Shown: positions 52,696-61,784, counted from the stretch's first letter. The stretch: 64,000 nucleotides of DNA from Ga0077536 sp943370145 (GCA_943370145.1 CALRPY020000021.1:5170-69169), one strand, 5' to 3'. Translations and numbers: made by a program. Notes: a model not told the origin generated them from the sequence alone.

Positions 52696-53241
52696 GTGAC
52701 CCGCATTCCCTACGTGAGCGCGGGACTCGAGGAACCCGCCGACCTGGTCGCGGCCATCAAGGCGCGGCGGGGCGGGGCGCTGCTGAATCTGGACCGGATG
52801 CTGCTGCACAGCCCGCCGCTCGCGCGCGGCTGGAACGCCTTCCTCGGCGAGATCCGGATGGGGCTGCAGGTGCCGGCGGCGGCGCGCGAGCTGGCGATGT
52901 GCTTTGTCGCGGTGCTCAACGACGCCCCCTACGAATTCTCGCACCACGCGCCGCTGTACCTGGCGGCCGGCGGGCGGCAGTGCGTGCTGGATGCGATGCA
53001 TCTGGGCGAGGCGGCGGCGGTCGCGCCGGGCCTGCACGCCGCGGAAGCCGCGTTGCTGCGGCTCTGTTTCGAGAGCACGCGGCACGTGAAGGTCGCGCCG
53101 GACACGCGTGAGGCGGCACGCTCGGTCCTGGGCGGGGACCGCGAGCTGGTCGAATTCATCGCCGTGATTGCCGCCTACAACATGGTGTCGCGCTTCCTCG
53201 TCGCCACCGGGGTCACGCTCGAGGACGATCCTGCAGGTTGA
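52696..53241 (+). CDS. Carboxymuconolactone decarboxylase-family protein
   Basis: 181 aa from GTG 52696, 1 nt after the terC stop. CMD/AhpD helical fold; YEFSHHAPLYLAAGG gives the E-x2-H proton-relay pair, but there is no CxxC, so it is not AhpD-like peroxidase. LFESTRHVKVAPDTREA is uncharacterised. Probable small oxidoreductase or decarboxylase; function unknown. Coupled with terC. Confidence 0.7.
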   Translation: MTRIPYVSAGLEEPADLVAAIKARRGGALLNLDRMLLHSPPLARGWNAFLGEIRMGLQVPAAARELAMCFVAVLNDAPYEFSHHAPLYLAAGGRQCVLDAMHLGEAAAVAPGLHAAEAALLRLCFESTRHVKVAPDTREAARSVLGGDRELVEFIAVIAAYNMVSRFLVATGVTLEDDPAG

Positions 53242-53256
53242 GGGTCTAGCCCCGGT

Positions 53257-53275
53257 CGCCGGCCTGTCGCCGGCG
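53257..53275 (+). terminator. Hairpin after the CMD gene
   Basis: CGCCGGC and GCCGGCG (7-bp arms) around a 5-nt loop, 15 nt after the stop. GC-rich, no T-tract. Tentative. Confidence 0.4.
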
Positions 53276-53392
53276 GAACTGGAGCCGGTGGGTGGCCTGC
53301 GACTCGCGGCGGCGGCACAGGCCTGGCGCCCCGCGGGTCTGACCAGCCCCCGGGCGCCCCGACGACCAGGTCTCAGATCCGCCTGACGCTTC

Positions 53393-53437
53393 TTTGCTTG
53401 TTGCAAACAAATAAGTCACGAGCCGATAATCGTCGGG
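53393..53437 (+). promoter_or_regulatory. Promoter and operator-like palindrome for tetR-icmF
   Basis: TTTGCTTG-TTG-CAAACAAA (53393-53411) is an inverted repeat with 7 of 8 arm bases paired. It overlaps a -35-like TTGCAA (53401-53406), followed after 18 bp by GATAAT (53425-53430), 5/6 match to the -10. The expected start is near 53437, at the GTG itself, so the tetR mRNA may be leaderless. Overlap fits autorepression by the TetR protein. Confidence 0.55.
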
Positions 53438-54099
53438 TGAACCTCGCACTCAAATCGCAGCTGACGCCCCCGCCACGCCGCACGCAGGCCGAACGCTCGG
53501 CGCTGTCTGACGCACGCATGCTCGATGCGGCGGTGAAACTCATCGTCGAGCGCGGGACGGCCGGCACGACGCTCAAGGACGTTGGTGAACTCGCCGGCTA
53601 CAGCCGGGGGCTCGCGAGCGCGCGCTTCGGCAGCAAGGCGGCCCTGTTCTCGTTCATCGTCAAGGCGGTCGGCGAAGAGTGGCTCGATGCCCTCGGCGAC
53701 GCCGTGCGCGATGAAAGCGGGCTCGCCGCCATCTGTGCGGCGACCGACGCCCACTATCGCTACGTGCGCGACGGCGCCGAGCGCATCCGCGCCTTCTACT
53801 GCCTGTGGTTCGACTCCATTGGGCCCGACGCGGCGCTCAAGCAGGTCATCGCGAATGTGCATGACCGTCGGCAACGTGACGTCGAAGCCTGGATCCGGCA
53901 GGGCATCGAGCAGGGCACGGTCCGCAAGGACGTCGACGTCACCGAAGTCGCGCGCCAGTTCTGCGCGGCGATCATCGGCATCGTTTACCAGTGGCTGGTG
54001 GCGCCCGAAGCCCACCAATTGATCCAGGATTTGCACACCGGCTTGAAACAGCAGATGACGCGGGCGCTGGCTGCCCGCGCCACCACAGGAGACGCATGA
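53437..54099 (+). CDS. TetR-family transcriptional regulator
   Basis: 220 aa from GTG 53437; an in-frame TTG at 53398 lies inside the palindrome and is less likely. HTH in ~25-70: MLDAAVKLIVERGTAGTTLKDVGELAGYSRG and FGSKAALFSFIV (the former cited in part). C-terminal ligand domain typical of TetR regulators. Its stop overlaps the icmF start (ATGA), so it is coupled to icmF and probably represses the operon in the absence of an acyl-CoA-type ligand (inference from context). Confidence 0.88.
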   Translation: MNLALKSQLTPPPRRTQAERSALSDARMLDAAVKLIVERGTAGTTLKDVGELAGYSRGLASARFGSKAALFSFIVKAVGEEWLDALGDAVRDESGLAAICAATDAHYRYVRDGAERIRAFYCLWFDSIGPDAALKQVIANVHDRRQRDVEAWIRQGIEQGTVRKDVDVTEVARQFCAAIIGIVYQWLVAPEAHQLIQDLHTGLKQQMTRALAARATTGDA

Positions 54100-57000
54100 T
54101 GAACACGAGAGCCCAGGATATCAGCCCGGCCGCGGACAGCTCGACGCAGGCGCACCCGCTGCGCTTCGTGACCGCCGCGTCGCTCTTCGATGGCCACGAC
54201 GCCGCGATCAACGTGATGCGGCGCCTGATCCAGGCGAGCGGCGCCGAAGTGATCCATCTCGGCCACAACCGCAGCGTCTCCGACGTCGTCAGCGCAGCGA
54301 TCCAGGAAGATGCCGACGCGATCGCGATCAGCTCCTACCAGGGCGGCCACAACGAGTACTTCAAGTACATGGTCGACCTGCTGCGCGAGGCCGGCGCAGG
54401 CCACGTGCGCGTCTTCGGCGGTGGCGGCGGCACCATCACGCCGGAAGAAATCGCCGACCTGATGGCCTACGGCGTCGAGCGCATCTACCACCCCAACGAT
54501 GGTATGACGATGGGCCTGCAGGGGATGATCGACGACCTGGTCGAGCGTGCGAACAAGGCGCGGCTCACGTCGCGACGCCCGGCGCAGATCTCGCGTGACG
54601 ATGCGCTGTCCGTGTCCCAGATGCTGTCGGCGCTCGAGGACGGCGTGCTGGGCGAAGCCGACCTCGACAAGCTGCGCAAGGAGTGGAGGATTGCGGGCGG
54701 CAAGGTGCCGGTCATCGGCATCACCGGCACCGGCGGCGCGGGCAAGAGCTCGGTGACGGACGAACTGCTGTCCCGCTTCATGCAGTACTTCCCGACAATC
54801 CGCATCGCGGTCCTCGCGGTCGACCCGACCCGCCGGCGCACCGGCGGCGCGCTGCTCGGCGACCGCATCCGCATGAACAGCCTGCGCCACGACCGCATCT
54901 TCATGCGCTCGATGGCCACCCGCCGCCAGCACCTGTCGACGAGCGCGATGCTGGGTGACGCAGTCGCGTTCCTGAAGTCCCTCGCCTACGACCTCGTGAT
55001 CGTCGAGACGGCCGGCATCGGCCAGAGCGATTCGGAAATCGTCGACCTCGTGGACCTGCCGGTGTACGTGATGACCAGCGAGTACGGCGCGGCCTCGCAG
55101 CTCGAGAAGATCGACATGCTCGACTTCGCGTCCATCATCGTGCTGAACAAGTTCGACAAGCGCGGCGCCGAGGACGCGCTGCGCGACGTGCGGAAGCAGT
55201 GGAAACGCAACCACCAGGCCTTCATGGCGACGGACGACGAGATCCCGGTATTCCCGACGATTGCGAGCCAGTTCAACGATCCGGGCCTGACGTGGATGTT
55301 CGTGAACCTGTGCCGCACGCTGGCCGCGAAGATCAGCGCCGACGAAGGCCGCTGGGTGCCGGCAGTCGGCGTGGACGTGAAGGAACCGCGTGCCACCGTG
55401 CTCATCCCGGGCAATCGCACGCGCTATCTCGCCGAGATCGCCGAGCAGGGCCGGGGCATCAACCACAGCATCGAACAGCTCGCCGCGAAAGCCTCGACGG
55501 CGCAGCACTGCTACGAGGCCTTGCGCGCAATCGACGACGAAGCGCTGCCGCCAACGCTCGAACTGTACGCCGAATCGCAGCTGACCAGCGACACGATGGG
55601 CCTGCTGCGCCGCCGCTACAACCAGGCCGTCAGCGCGCTGGGCAGCGAGGCGCTCGGCCTGCTGCGCGAGTGGCCGGAACGCCTGCAGGGCATCACCGGC
55701 GAAAAGTATTCCTACCAGGTGCGCGGCAAGGCCGTCGAAGGCGACAACTATCGGGAAACGCTGTCGCACAACAAGGTGCCGAAGATCGCGCCGCCGAAAT
55801 TCGACGGCTGGGGTGATCAGCTGCGCTTCCTGATGCGCGAAAACCTGCCGGGCGGCTATCCGTATACCGGCGGCGTGTACCCGTACCGCCGCGCGGGCGA
55901 GGACCCGACCCGCATGTTCGCCGGCGAAGGCACGCCGGAGCGCACGAACCGCCGCTTCCACTATGTGTCGGCCGGCCAGCCGGCAGCCCGGCTGTCCACG
56001 GCCTTCGACTCCGTGACGCTCTACGGTGAAGATCCGCACGAACGCCCGGACATCTACGGCAAGGTGGGCAATTCGGGTGTGTCGATCGCGACCGTCGACG
56101 ACGCGAAGAAGCTTTATTCGGGCTTCGACCTGTGCGCGCCGTCGACCTCTGTGTCGATGACGATCAACGGTCCCGCCCCGATCATCCTCGCGTTCTTCAT
56201 GAATGCTGCGATCGACCAGCAGGTGGAGAAGCACCTGCGCGAGACGGGCAAGTGGGAGTCGGCACAGCAGCGCATCGACGACTGGTTCAAGACCAACGGC
56301 AAGATTCGCCCCACCTATCGCGGCGAGCTGCCGGCCGGCAACACCGGCCTCGGCCTCGGCCTGCTCGGCATCACCGGCGACAAGGTCGTCGATCGCGAGA
56401 CCTACGAGCGCATCAAGGCCGAAACCCTGTGCACCGTGCGCGGCACCGTGCAGGCCGACATCCTCAAGGAGGACCAGGCGCAGAACACTTGCATCTTCTC
56501 GACCGAATTCGCGATGAAGATGATGGGCGACGTGCAGGCCTATTTCGTCGACCGTGACGTGCGGAACTTCTACAGCGTGTCGATCAGTGGTTACCACATC
56601 GCCGAGGCCGGGGCGAACCCGATCTCGCAACTCGCCTTCACGCTGTCCAACGGTTTCACGATCGTCGAGTACTACCTCGCGCGCGGCATGAAGATCGATG
56701 ACTTCGCGCCGAACCTGAGCTTCTTCTTCAGCAACGGCATGGATCCGGAGTATTCGGTGATCGGGCGTGTGGCGCGCCGCATCTGGGCCCGCGCGATGCG
56801 GGAGCGCTACGGCGCGAGCCCGCGCAGCCAGATGATGAAATACCACATCCAGACTTCGGGCCGGAGCCTGCACGCGCAGGAAATCAGCTTCAACGACATC
56901 CGCACGACCCTGCAGGCCCTGTACGCGATCTTCGACAACACGAACAGCCTGCACACGAATGCGTACGACGAGGCGATCACGACGCCGACCGAGGAATCCG

Positions 57001-57542
57001 TGCGGCGCGCGGTCGCAATCCAGCTGATCATCAACCGCGAACTGGGGCTGAACTTCTGTGAGAACCCCTGGCAGGGTTCATTCATCATCAACGAGCTGAC
57101 CGACCTCGTCGAGGAGGCGGTGTACGCCGAGTTCGAGCGGATTTCGGAGCGCGGCGGCGTGCTCGGCGCGATGGACACGATGTACCAGCGCGGCAAGATC
57201 CAGGACGAGAGCCTGTATTACGAGAGCCTGAAGCATGACGGCCGCCTGCCGCTGATCGGCGTCAATACCTTCCTGCCGAAGGCCGGCAGCGAGGACCAGG
57301 TGACGACGATCGAGCTGATGCGCTCGACCGACCAGGAGAAACAGGACCAGATCACCTCGGTGCGCAACTTCCAGACGATTCACGGCAGCGAGTGCCCGAC
57401 GGCGCTGCGGCGCCTGCAGGACGTCGCGCGCGCCCGCGGCAACGTGTTCGAGGAGCTGATGGAGACCGTCAAGGTCGCCTCGCTCGGCCAGGTGTCCGGC
57501 GCGCTGTACGACGTGGGCGGCGAATACCGGCGCAACATGTAG
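54096..57542 (+). CDS. icmF: IcmF, fused isobutyryl-CoA mutase with GTPase chaperone
   Basis: 1148 aa from the first of two adjacent ATGs. N-terminal cobalamin-binding domain (SLFDGHDAAINVMRR, H34 near the B12 axial ligand), MeaI-like GTPase with P-loop GITGTGGAGKSSV (~208-220) and a C-terminal TIM barrel from about residue 600 with GGYPYTGGVYPYRR and FAGEGTPERTNRRFHY, diagnostic of IcmF rather than methylmalonyl-CoA mutase. Interconverts isobutyryl- and n-butyryl-CoA (relatives also pivalyl/isovaleryl-CoA). The GTPase part protects and loads adenosylcobalamin. Confidence 0.95.
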   Translation: MMNTRAQDISPAADSSTQAHPLRFVTAASLFDGHDAAINVMRRLIQASGAEVIHLGHNRSVSDVVSAAIQEDADAIAISSYQGGHNEYFKYMVDLLREAGAGHVRVFGGGGGTITPEEIADLMAYGVERIYHPNDGMTMGLQGMIDDLVERANKARLTSRRPAQISRDDALSVSQMLSALEDGVLGEADLDKLRKEWRIAGGKVPVIGITGTGGAGKSSVTDELLSRFMQYFPTIRIAVLAVDPTRRRTGGALLGDRIRMNSLRHDRIFMRSMATRRQHLSTSAMLGDAVAFLKSLAYDLVIVETAGIGQSDSEIVDLVDLPVYVMTSEYGAASQLEKIDMLDFASIIVLNKFDKRGAEDALRDVRKQWKRNHQAFMATDDEIPVFPTIASQFNDPGLTWMFVNLCRTLAAKISADEGRWVPAVGVDVKEPRATVLIPGNRTRYLAEIAEQGRGINHSIEQLAAKASTAQHCYEALRAIDDEALPPTLELYAESQLTSDTMGLLRRRYNQAVSALGSEALGLLREWPERLQGITGEKYSYQVRGKAVEGDNYRETLSHNKVPKIAPPKFDGWGDQLRFLMRENLPGGYPYTGGVYPYRRAGEDPTRMFAGEGTPERTNRRFHYVSAGQPAARLSTAFDSVTLYGEDPHERPDIYGKVGNSGVSIATVDDAKKLYSGFDLCAPSTSVSMTINGPAPIILAFFMNAAIDQQVEKHLRETGKWESAQQRIDDWFKTNGKIRPTYRGELPAGNTGLGLGLLGITGDKVVDRETYERIKAETLCTVRGTVQADILKEDQAQNTCIFSTEFAMKMMGDVQAYFVDRDVRNFYSVSISGYHIAEAGANPISQLAFTLSNGFTIVEYYLARGMKIDDFAPNLSFFFSNGMDPEYSVIGRVARRIWARAMRERYGASPRSQMMKYHIQTSGRSLHAQEISFNDIRTTLQALYAIFDNTNSLHTNAYDEAITTPTEESVRRAVAIQLIINRELGLNFCENPWQGSFIINELTDLVEEAVYAEFERISERGGVLGAMDTMYQRGKIQDESLYYESLKHDGRLPLIGVNTFLPKAGSEDQVTTIELMRSTDQEKQDQITSVRNFQTIHGSECPTALRRLQDVARARGNVFEELMETVKVASLGQVSGALYDVGGEYRRNM

Positions 57543-57549
57543 GCCGCGC

Positions 57550-58365
57550 GTGGCGGTGGCGCACAACGTCGACGCGATGGGCGTGGCCCACCCTCCCTGC
57601 GAGGGTGAGCCGCGCATCGTCTCGCTGGTGCCCAGCGTGACCGAACTGGTGTGCGCCCTGGGCCTGGCCGACCGGCTGGTCGGGCGTACAGGTTTCTGCA
57701 TCCATCCGCGGGAGACGCTGCGCACGGTGCGCAAGGTCGGCGGCACGAAGGACGTCGACCTCGAGGCGGTGCGCGAACTGGCGCCGACGCACGTCATCGT
57801 CAACATCGACGAGAACCTGCGCGAAACCGCTGACGCGCTGCGGGCATTCGTGCCGGCGATCGTCGTGACCCATCCGCTGGGGCCGCATGACAATCCGCCG
57901 CTTTACCGGCTGCTCGGCGCCGTCCTCAGGCGCGAGGCCGCGGCCGAACGCCTGTGCGCGGCATTCGAACGCGCGTTGGCAGAGGCTCAGCGGTCACGCC
58001 CGTCGCAGCGCGTGCTCTACCTGATCTGGCGGGACCCGTGGATGACCGTCGGACGCGATACCTATATCTCGCGGATGCTGGCGCTGTTCAACTGGCAGAC
58101 CTGGTCGCCGGAGAGCGACGCGCGTTACCCGACGCTGGACATCACGGCCTGCATCGGCAAAGTCGACCGCGTGCTCCTCAGCAGCGAGCCGTACCCGTTC
58201 CGCGGCAGGCATGTCGAGGAACTGCGCGCGCAACTGGGCGGCACGCCCGTCGACATCATCGACGGCGAGATGACTTCCTGGTACGGCAGTCGCGCGATCG
58301 AGGGCCTCGCCTACCTGGATCGCTACACGCTGGCGACACAGACTGGAGTGACGAATGTCCATTGA
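57550..58365 (+). CDS. Cobalamin/metal-binding-like protein of the BtuF type, without signal peptide
   Basis: 271 aa from GTG 57550. Helical-backbone substrate-binding fold (EPRIVSLVPSVTELVCALGLAD, PTHVIVNIDENLRETADAL), a layout seen in BtuF and cobalamin-binding proteins. No N-terminal signal peptide is visible (VAVAHNVDAMGVAH), so it may be cytoplasmic. It lies 7 nt after icmF, whose cofactor is cobalamin, and overlaps the next gene by 11 nt. Role in cobalamin handling is inference. Confidence 0.75.
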   Translation: MAVAHNVDAMGVAHPPCEGEPRIVSLVPSVTELVCALGLADRLVGRTGFCIHPRETLRTVRKVGGTKDVDLEAVRELAPTHVIVNIDENLRETADALRAFVPAIVVTHPLGPHDNPPLYRLLGAVLRREAAAERLCAAFERALAEAQRSRPSQRVLYLIWRDPWMTVGRDTYISRMLALFNWQTWSPESDARYPTLDITACIGKVDRVLLSSEPYPFRGRHVEELRAQLGGTPVDIIDGEMTSWYGSRAIEGLAYLDRYTLATQTGVTNVH

Positions 58366-58543
58366 ATCGCCCTGCATCCAGGTCTGCCAGATAGACAACG
58401 AAACCCGCCTGTGCAGGGGGTGCCTGCGCAGCCTGGACGAAATAGCGCGGTGGGCGCGTTATTCCGCTGCGGAGCGTGCGCGCATCATGCGCGAGCTGCC
58501 GTCCCGACAGGGCATGACGCAGGCCGCCAACCCGATCCCGTAG
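58355..58543 (+). CDS. DUF1289 small Cys-rich protein
   Basis: 62 aa. Starts MSIESPCIQVCQID, with C7, C11, C20 and C23 (RLCRGC) as in DUF1289 proteins, which carry a predicted metal-binding motif, then a helical WARYSAAERARIM stretch. Function unknown. Begins inside the end of the preceding gene (11 nt overlap), so it belongs to the icmF operon. Confidence 0.82.
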   Translation: MSIESPCIQVCQIDNETRLCRGCLRSLDEIARWARYSAAERARIMRELPSRQGMTQAANPIP

Positions 58544-58595
58544 CGTCCGGTTCGACGCATCGACCGCGTATCAACAAATTCAAGTGGAGGGGAGC

Positions 58596-59387
58596 ATGGA
58601 CCTCAAGACGATGGAATTCTCGGTGGCGAACGGTGTCGCGACGATCACGCTCGACAGGCCGGACGCCGCGAACGCGCTCGACCTTAGGATGTCGCAGGAC
58701 CTGCTCGCCGTGGCCTCCCACTGCGACGCGAACGCGGCGATTCGCGCGGTGATCCTGACCGGCAAGGGCAAGATGTTCAGCGCAGGTGGCGACGTCACGG
58801 GCTTCGCTGCGGCCGGCGACGGTGTCAGCGAGATGATGCGCAACATGACCGGGTTCCTGCACAGCGCGATTGCGCGCTTCATGCGCATGAACGCGCCGCT
58901 GATCTGCGCGGTGAACGGCACCGCCGCCGGCGCCGGCCTCAGCATGGCGCTGATGGGCGACATCGTCCTTGCCGCCGCCTCGGCCAAGTTCACGATGGCC
59001 TACACGAAGATCGGCGTGTCGCCCGACGGCAGCAGTTCCTTCACGCTGCCGCGCATCGTCGGCATGGCGCGCGCCAAGGAGATGATCCTGTTGAACCCTG
59101 TCTACACCGCCCAGGAGGCGCTGGACAAGGGACTGGTCACGGCTGTGCTCCCGGATGATCAGGTCATGGCGCGCGCGACCGAGATCGCGACCCAGCTCGC
59201 GAGCGGTCCGACACTTGCCTATGGCGAGGTCAAGCGCCTGCTTGCGGACAGCTTCTCGAACTCGCTGGAGACGCAGATGGAAATGGAGACCCGCGCCATC
59301 GCCGGCCTGTCCGCCTACACGCAGGATGCGAAGGAGGGCTTCCGCGCCTTCGCCGAGAAGCGCAAGCCGAACTTCGAGGGGCGCTGA
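58596..59387 (+). CDS. Enoyl-CoA hydratase/isomerase, PaaG-like
   Basis: 263 aa; the ATG at 58596 follows GGAGGGGAG, and the GTG at 58584 is an unlikely alternative. Crotonase fold: oxyanion GGDVTGF region (SAGGDVTGF), NGTAAGAGLSMALMGDIV, and KIGVSPDGSSSF, where the Asp of PDG resembles PaaG-type isomerases rather than the two-Glu hydratases. Acts on an acyl-CoA. Third enzyme of the icmF operon; it may process butyryl- or isovaleryl-type CoA esters. Confidence 0.87.
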   Translation: MDLKTMEFSVANGVATITLDRPDAANALDLRMSQDLLAVASHCDANAAIRAVILTGKGKMFSAGGDVTGFAAAGDGVSEMMRNMTGFLHSAIARFMRMNAPLICAVNGTAAGAGLSMALMGDIVLAAASAKFTMAYTKIGVSPDGSSSFTLPRIVGMARAKEMILLNPVYTAQEALDKGLVTAVLPDDQVMARATEIATQLASGPTLAYGEVKRLLADSFSNSLETQMEMETRAIAGLSAYTQDAKEGFRAFAEKRKPNFEGR

Positions 59388-59389
59388 GC

Positions 59390-60397
59390 ATGAAAGCGGT
59401 CGTCCTGCACGAGACCGGCGGTCCGGACAAGCTGCGCATCGAGGAGGTGCCGACGCCGTCCCCTGCGCCGGGACAGGTGCGAGTGGCCCTGAAGGCGTCT
59501 GCGCTCAACCGCCGCGATTTCTGGATCACGGTCGGTGCCTACCCGCGCATCCAGTTTCCCTCGATCGGCGGCTCGGATGGCGCAGGCGTGATCGACGCGG
59601 TCGGCGCTGACGTCGATGCGGCGCTGGTCGGGCGCGAAGTCGTCATCTATCCGGCACGTGAATGGGGCGACGACCCCCGCTGCGGTGGTCCCGATTTTCG
59701 CGTGCTCGGGATGCCCGATCAGGGAACCCTCGCGGAATACATCTGTGTCCCGGTGGAGAATGTCGCGGCCAAGCCGCCGCACCTCTCCTGGGTGCAGGCC
59801 GCGGCAATCCCGTTGGCCGGCCTTACCGCGTGGCGCGCCCTCGTGACGCACGGCGAAGTGCAACCCGGACAGAAGGTGCTGGTTACCGGCATCGGTGGCG
59901 GCGTTGCCACCTTCGCGCTGCTGTGGGCGCGCTATCGCGGCGCAGTCGTGTATGTCACCAGCGGCAGTGACGAGAAACTCGCGCGGGCCAGGCAGTTCGG
60001 CGCCACGGGCGGCGCGAACTATCGCGCGGCTGACTGGAGCAGGCAAATCCGGCAGATGTCCGGCGGCATCGATCTCGTGATCGACAGTGCCGGTGGCAGC
60101 GGGATGAACGCGGCCCTGAATACGCTGAACAACGGCGGGCGCTTCGTGTTCTTCGGCGCGACCCTCGGCAATCCGCCCGAAGGTCTCGAGATGGCGAAGC
60201 TGTTCTTCCGCCAGATCCGGATCCAGGGCACGACGATGGGCACACCCGCCGAGTTCAACGCGATGGTCGACTTCGTCAACCGGCATCGCATCGAGCCCGT
60301 CGTCGACCAGGTGTACAAGCTCGAGGACGCGGTGGACGCCTATCGCAGGCTGGAAGCCGGCGATCAGATGGGCAAGCTGGTGCTGCTGAACGCGTGA
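59390..60397 (+). CDS. MDR-family quinone oxidoreductase-like reductase
   Basis: 335 aa, ATG 2 nt after the previous stop. No zinc-ligand cysteines; ALNRRDFWITVGAYP and VTGIGGGVATFALLWA (NADPH loop) mark the zinc-free quinone oxidoreductase/enoyl reductase group. QIRQMSGGIDLVIDSAGG (part) follows. NADPH-dependent reduction of an enone or enoyl thioester is typical. Last gene of the operon; a strong hairpin follows. Confidence 0.88.
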   Translation: MKAVVLHETGGPDKLRIEEVPTPSPAPGQVRVALKASALNRRDFWITVGAYPRIQFPSIGGSDGAGVIDAVGADVDAALVGREVVIYPAREWGDDPRCGGPDFRVLGMPDQGTLAEYICVPVENVAAKPPHLSWVQAAAIPLAGLTAWRALVTHGEVQPGQKVLVTGIGGGVATFALLWARYRGAVVYVTSGSDEKLARARQFGATGGANYRAADWSRQIRQMSGGIDLVIDSAGGSGMNAALNTLNNGGRFVFFGATLGNPPEGLEMAKLFFRQIRIQGTTMGTPAEFNAMVDFVNRHRIEPVVDQVYKLEDAVDAYRRLEAGDQMGKLVLLNA

Positions 60398-60402
60398 CGC
60401 TC

Positions 60403-60432
60403 GCGGCCCGGCGCACGTGCGCGCCGGGCCGC
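60403..60432. terminator. Bidirectional hairpin between convergent genes
   Basis: Perfect 12-bp arms GCGGCCCGGCGC and GCGCCGGGCCGC around a 6-nt loop, between the icmF operon and the convergent hydrolase gene. It is the longest perfect hairpin I found. It lacks a T-tract but its position is ideal for ending transcription from both sides. Confidence 0.6.
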
Positions 60433-60451
60433 CGTCGTCTTGGGCGACGGG

Positions 60452-61297
60452 CTACCTGCCCGCGATTTCCTGCAGGATGGGTAGCAGGTATTCGCGGAAC
60501 TTGGTCGGATTCTCGCTCATCGGGAAGTGGCCGTTGTCCTTCATCTCGACGAACTTCGAGCCCTTGATACGCGCCGCGAGCCTGCGGGTGTCTTCGGGAC
60601 CAGTCGCGAAATCGTACTCGCCGGTCAGCAGGTACAGCGGGCAGCGCGCGGTGTCGATGCTGTCGGCATAAGGCGTCGCGTCATACTCCACCGAGTAGTA
60701 GTACAGGTCGCCCTTGAACACCATCGGCGCGCCCTGGCTGTAGCCGAAGATCGTCTCGCGGATGTTCGGCTCCGGGCTGGTCGGCGCGCACAGGCCGTAC
60801 ATCGTCGCCGGCTTCGCCTCGTTGCTGATCCGCGGGTGGTAGAACTGATCCAGGTAGTAGCCGGGGCTGTTCAGCGAGGCCTCGACGCCGATCACCGCGC
60901 GGAACTCGTCCGGGTGATGCGCGGCGAGATCGACGGCCACCTGCCCGCCCATCGAGCACCCGATGAACACCGGCTTGTCGAGTTCGAGCGCCTGCGCGAA
61001 CCCGGTGATGAACTTCAGGAAGAAGTCGCGCGTCAGGTTGTACGGTTTGGTCCAGTGCGCGTCCCCGATCGGCGGCAGCGATTTGCCATGGAAGGGGAGG
61101 TCCCAGGCGATGACCTGGTAGTTGCGGGTCACGTCCGGATCCTCGAGCAGGTGACGCCACTGGAAGCCGTGGGCGCCCGCGGTGTGCTGGCAGATCAGCG
61201 GGATGCCGCTGCCGCTGGATTCGTAGTAGACGCGGTATTCGACGTCGTTGATCGTGAGGTAAACATAGCGGCCTACCGCTGCATCATGTCGTGCCAT
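60452..61297 (-). CDS. Alpha/beta hydrolase, serine nucleophile
   Basis: 281 aa from ATG 61297, preceded by AGGAG. Nucleophile S115 in FIGCSMGGQVA (GxSxG), acid Asp probably in LTGEYDFATGPEDT and base His in DNGHFPMSENP; start MARHDAAVGRYVYLTIND. Esterase/thioesterase/C-C hydrolase type, cytoplasmic. Substrate unknown. It starts 5 nt after the stop of the upstream small gene, so the two form a pair. Confidence 0.87.
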   Translation of the reverse strand: MARHDAAVGRYVYLTINDVEYRVYYESSGSGIPLICQHTAGAHGFQWRHLLEDPDVTRNYQVIAWDLPFHGKSLPPIGDAHWTKPYNLTRDFFLKFITGFAQALELDKPVFIGCSMGGQVAVDLAAHHPDEFRAVIGVEASLNSPGYYLDQFYHPRISNEAKPATMYGLCAPTSPEPNIRETIFGYSQGAPMVFKGDLYYYSVEYDATPYADSIDTARCPLYLLTGEYDFATGPEDTRRLAARIKGSKFVEMKDNGHFPMSENPTKFREYLLPILQEIAGR

Positions 61298-61302
61298 GCT
61301 GG

Positions 61303-61683
61303 TCACTCCTGGTTCGTGGCATGTTCGCGCATGATCTGGAACATGCGGCGGAAGGCGCCGTAATACGCGAAGAAGGTTTCCGCATCGCCGCTCCATTCGA
61401 ACGCGCTGCGCACGATCGCGGCGAACATGTCGTGGAAGAACGGGCGGGGCACCGGCTGCAGGAATTCGCGCCAGCTCGCGGACGGGCCCTTGATCACCAC
61501 GGTCGCGGTTTCGAACAGCGACGGGCGATCGATCGAGGCCAGGCGACCTTCCCGGAAACGCAGCATCAGCGCGTCGTCGTCGAAATGCAGTTTCATCGAC
61601 CCGTCGAGAAAGCGGGCCGAAATCACGAATTCGCCGTCGCGATTGACGGCTTCCATGAAGGCCTGTTGATTGAAGTAAGCCAC
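61303..61683 (-). CDS. Hypothetical protein, SCP2-like in layout
   Basis: 126 aa from GTG 61683, which has AAGGAG 5 nt upstream; in-frame sequence further upstream is not used. Beta-rich first half (GEFVISARFLDGSMKLHF, TATVVIKGPSASW) and a helix-rich end with FEWSGDAETFF, a layout like sterol-carrier SCP2 proteins, but I cannot assign the family. It lies immediately upstream of an alpha/beta hydrolase; they may share a lipid-like substrate (inference). Confidence 0.6.
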   Translation of the reverse strand: MAYFNQQAFMEAVNRDGEFVISARFLDGSMKLHFDDDALMLRFREGRLASIDRPSLFETATVVIKGPSASWREFLQPVPRPFFHDMFAAIVRSAFEWSGDAETFFAYYGAFRRMFQIMREHATNQE

Positions 61684-61784
61684 CTCGTCTCCTTCCGCCA
61701 CTACGTTGAGGAGGGGACGATAATGCTTTGCCCGGGACGCGGCAACCGCGGGGGAGGGAGCCCCCGGCGACCGCCGACGGCAGG

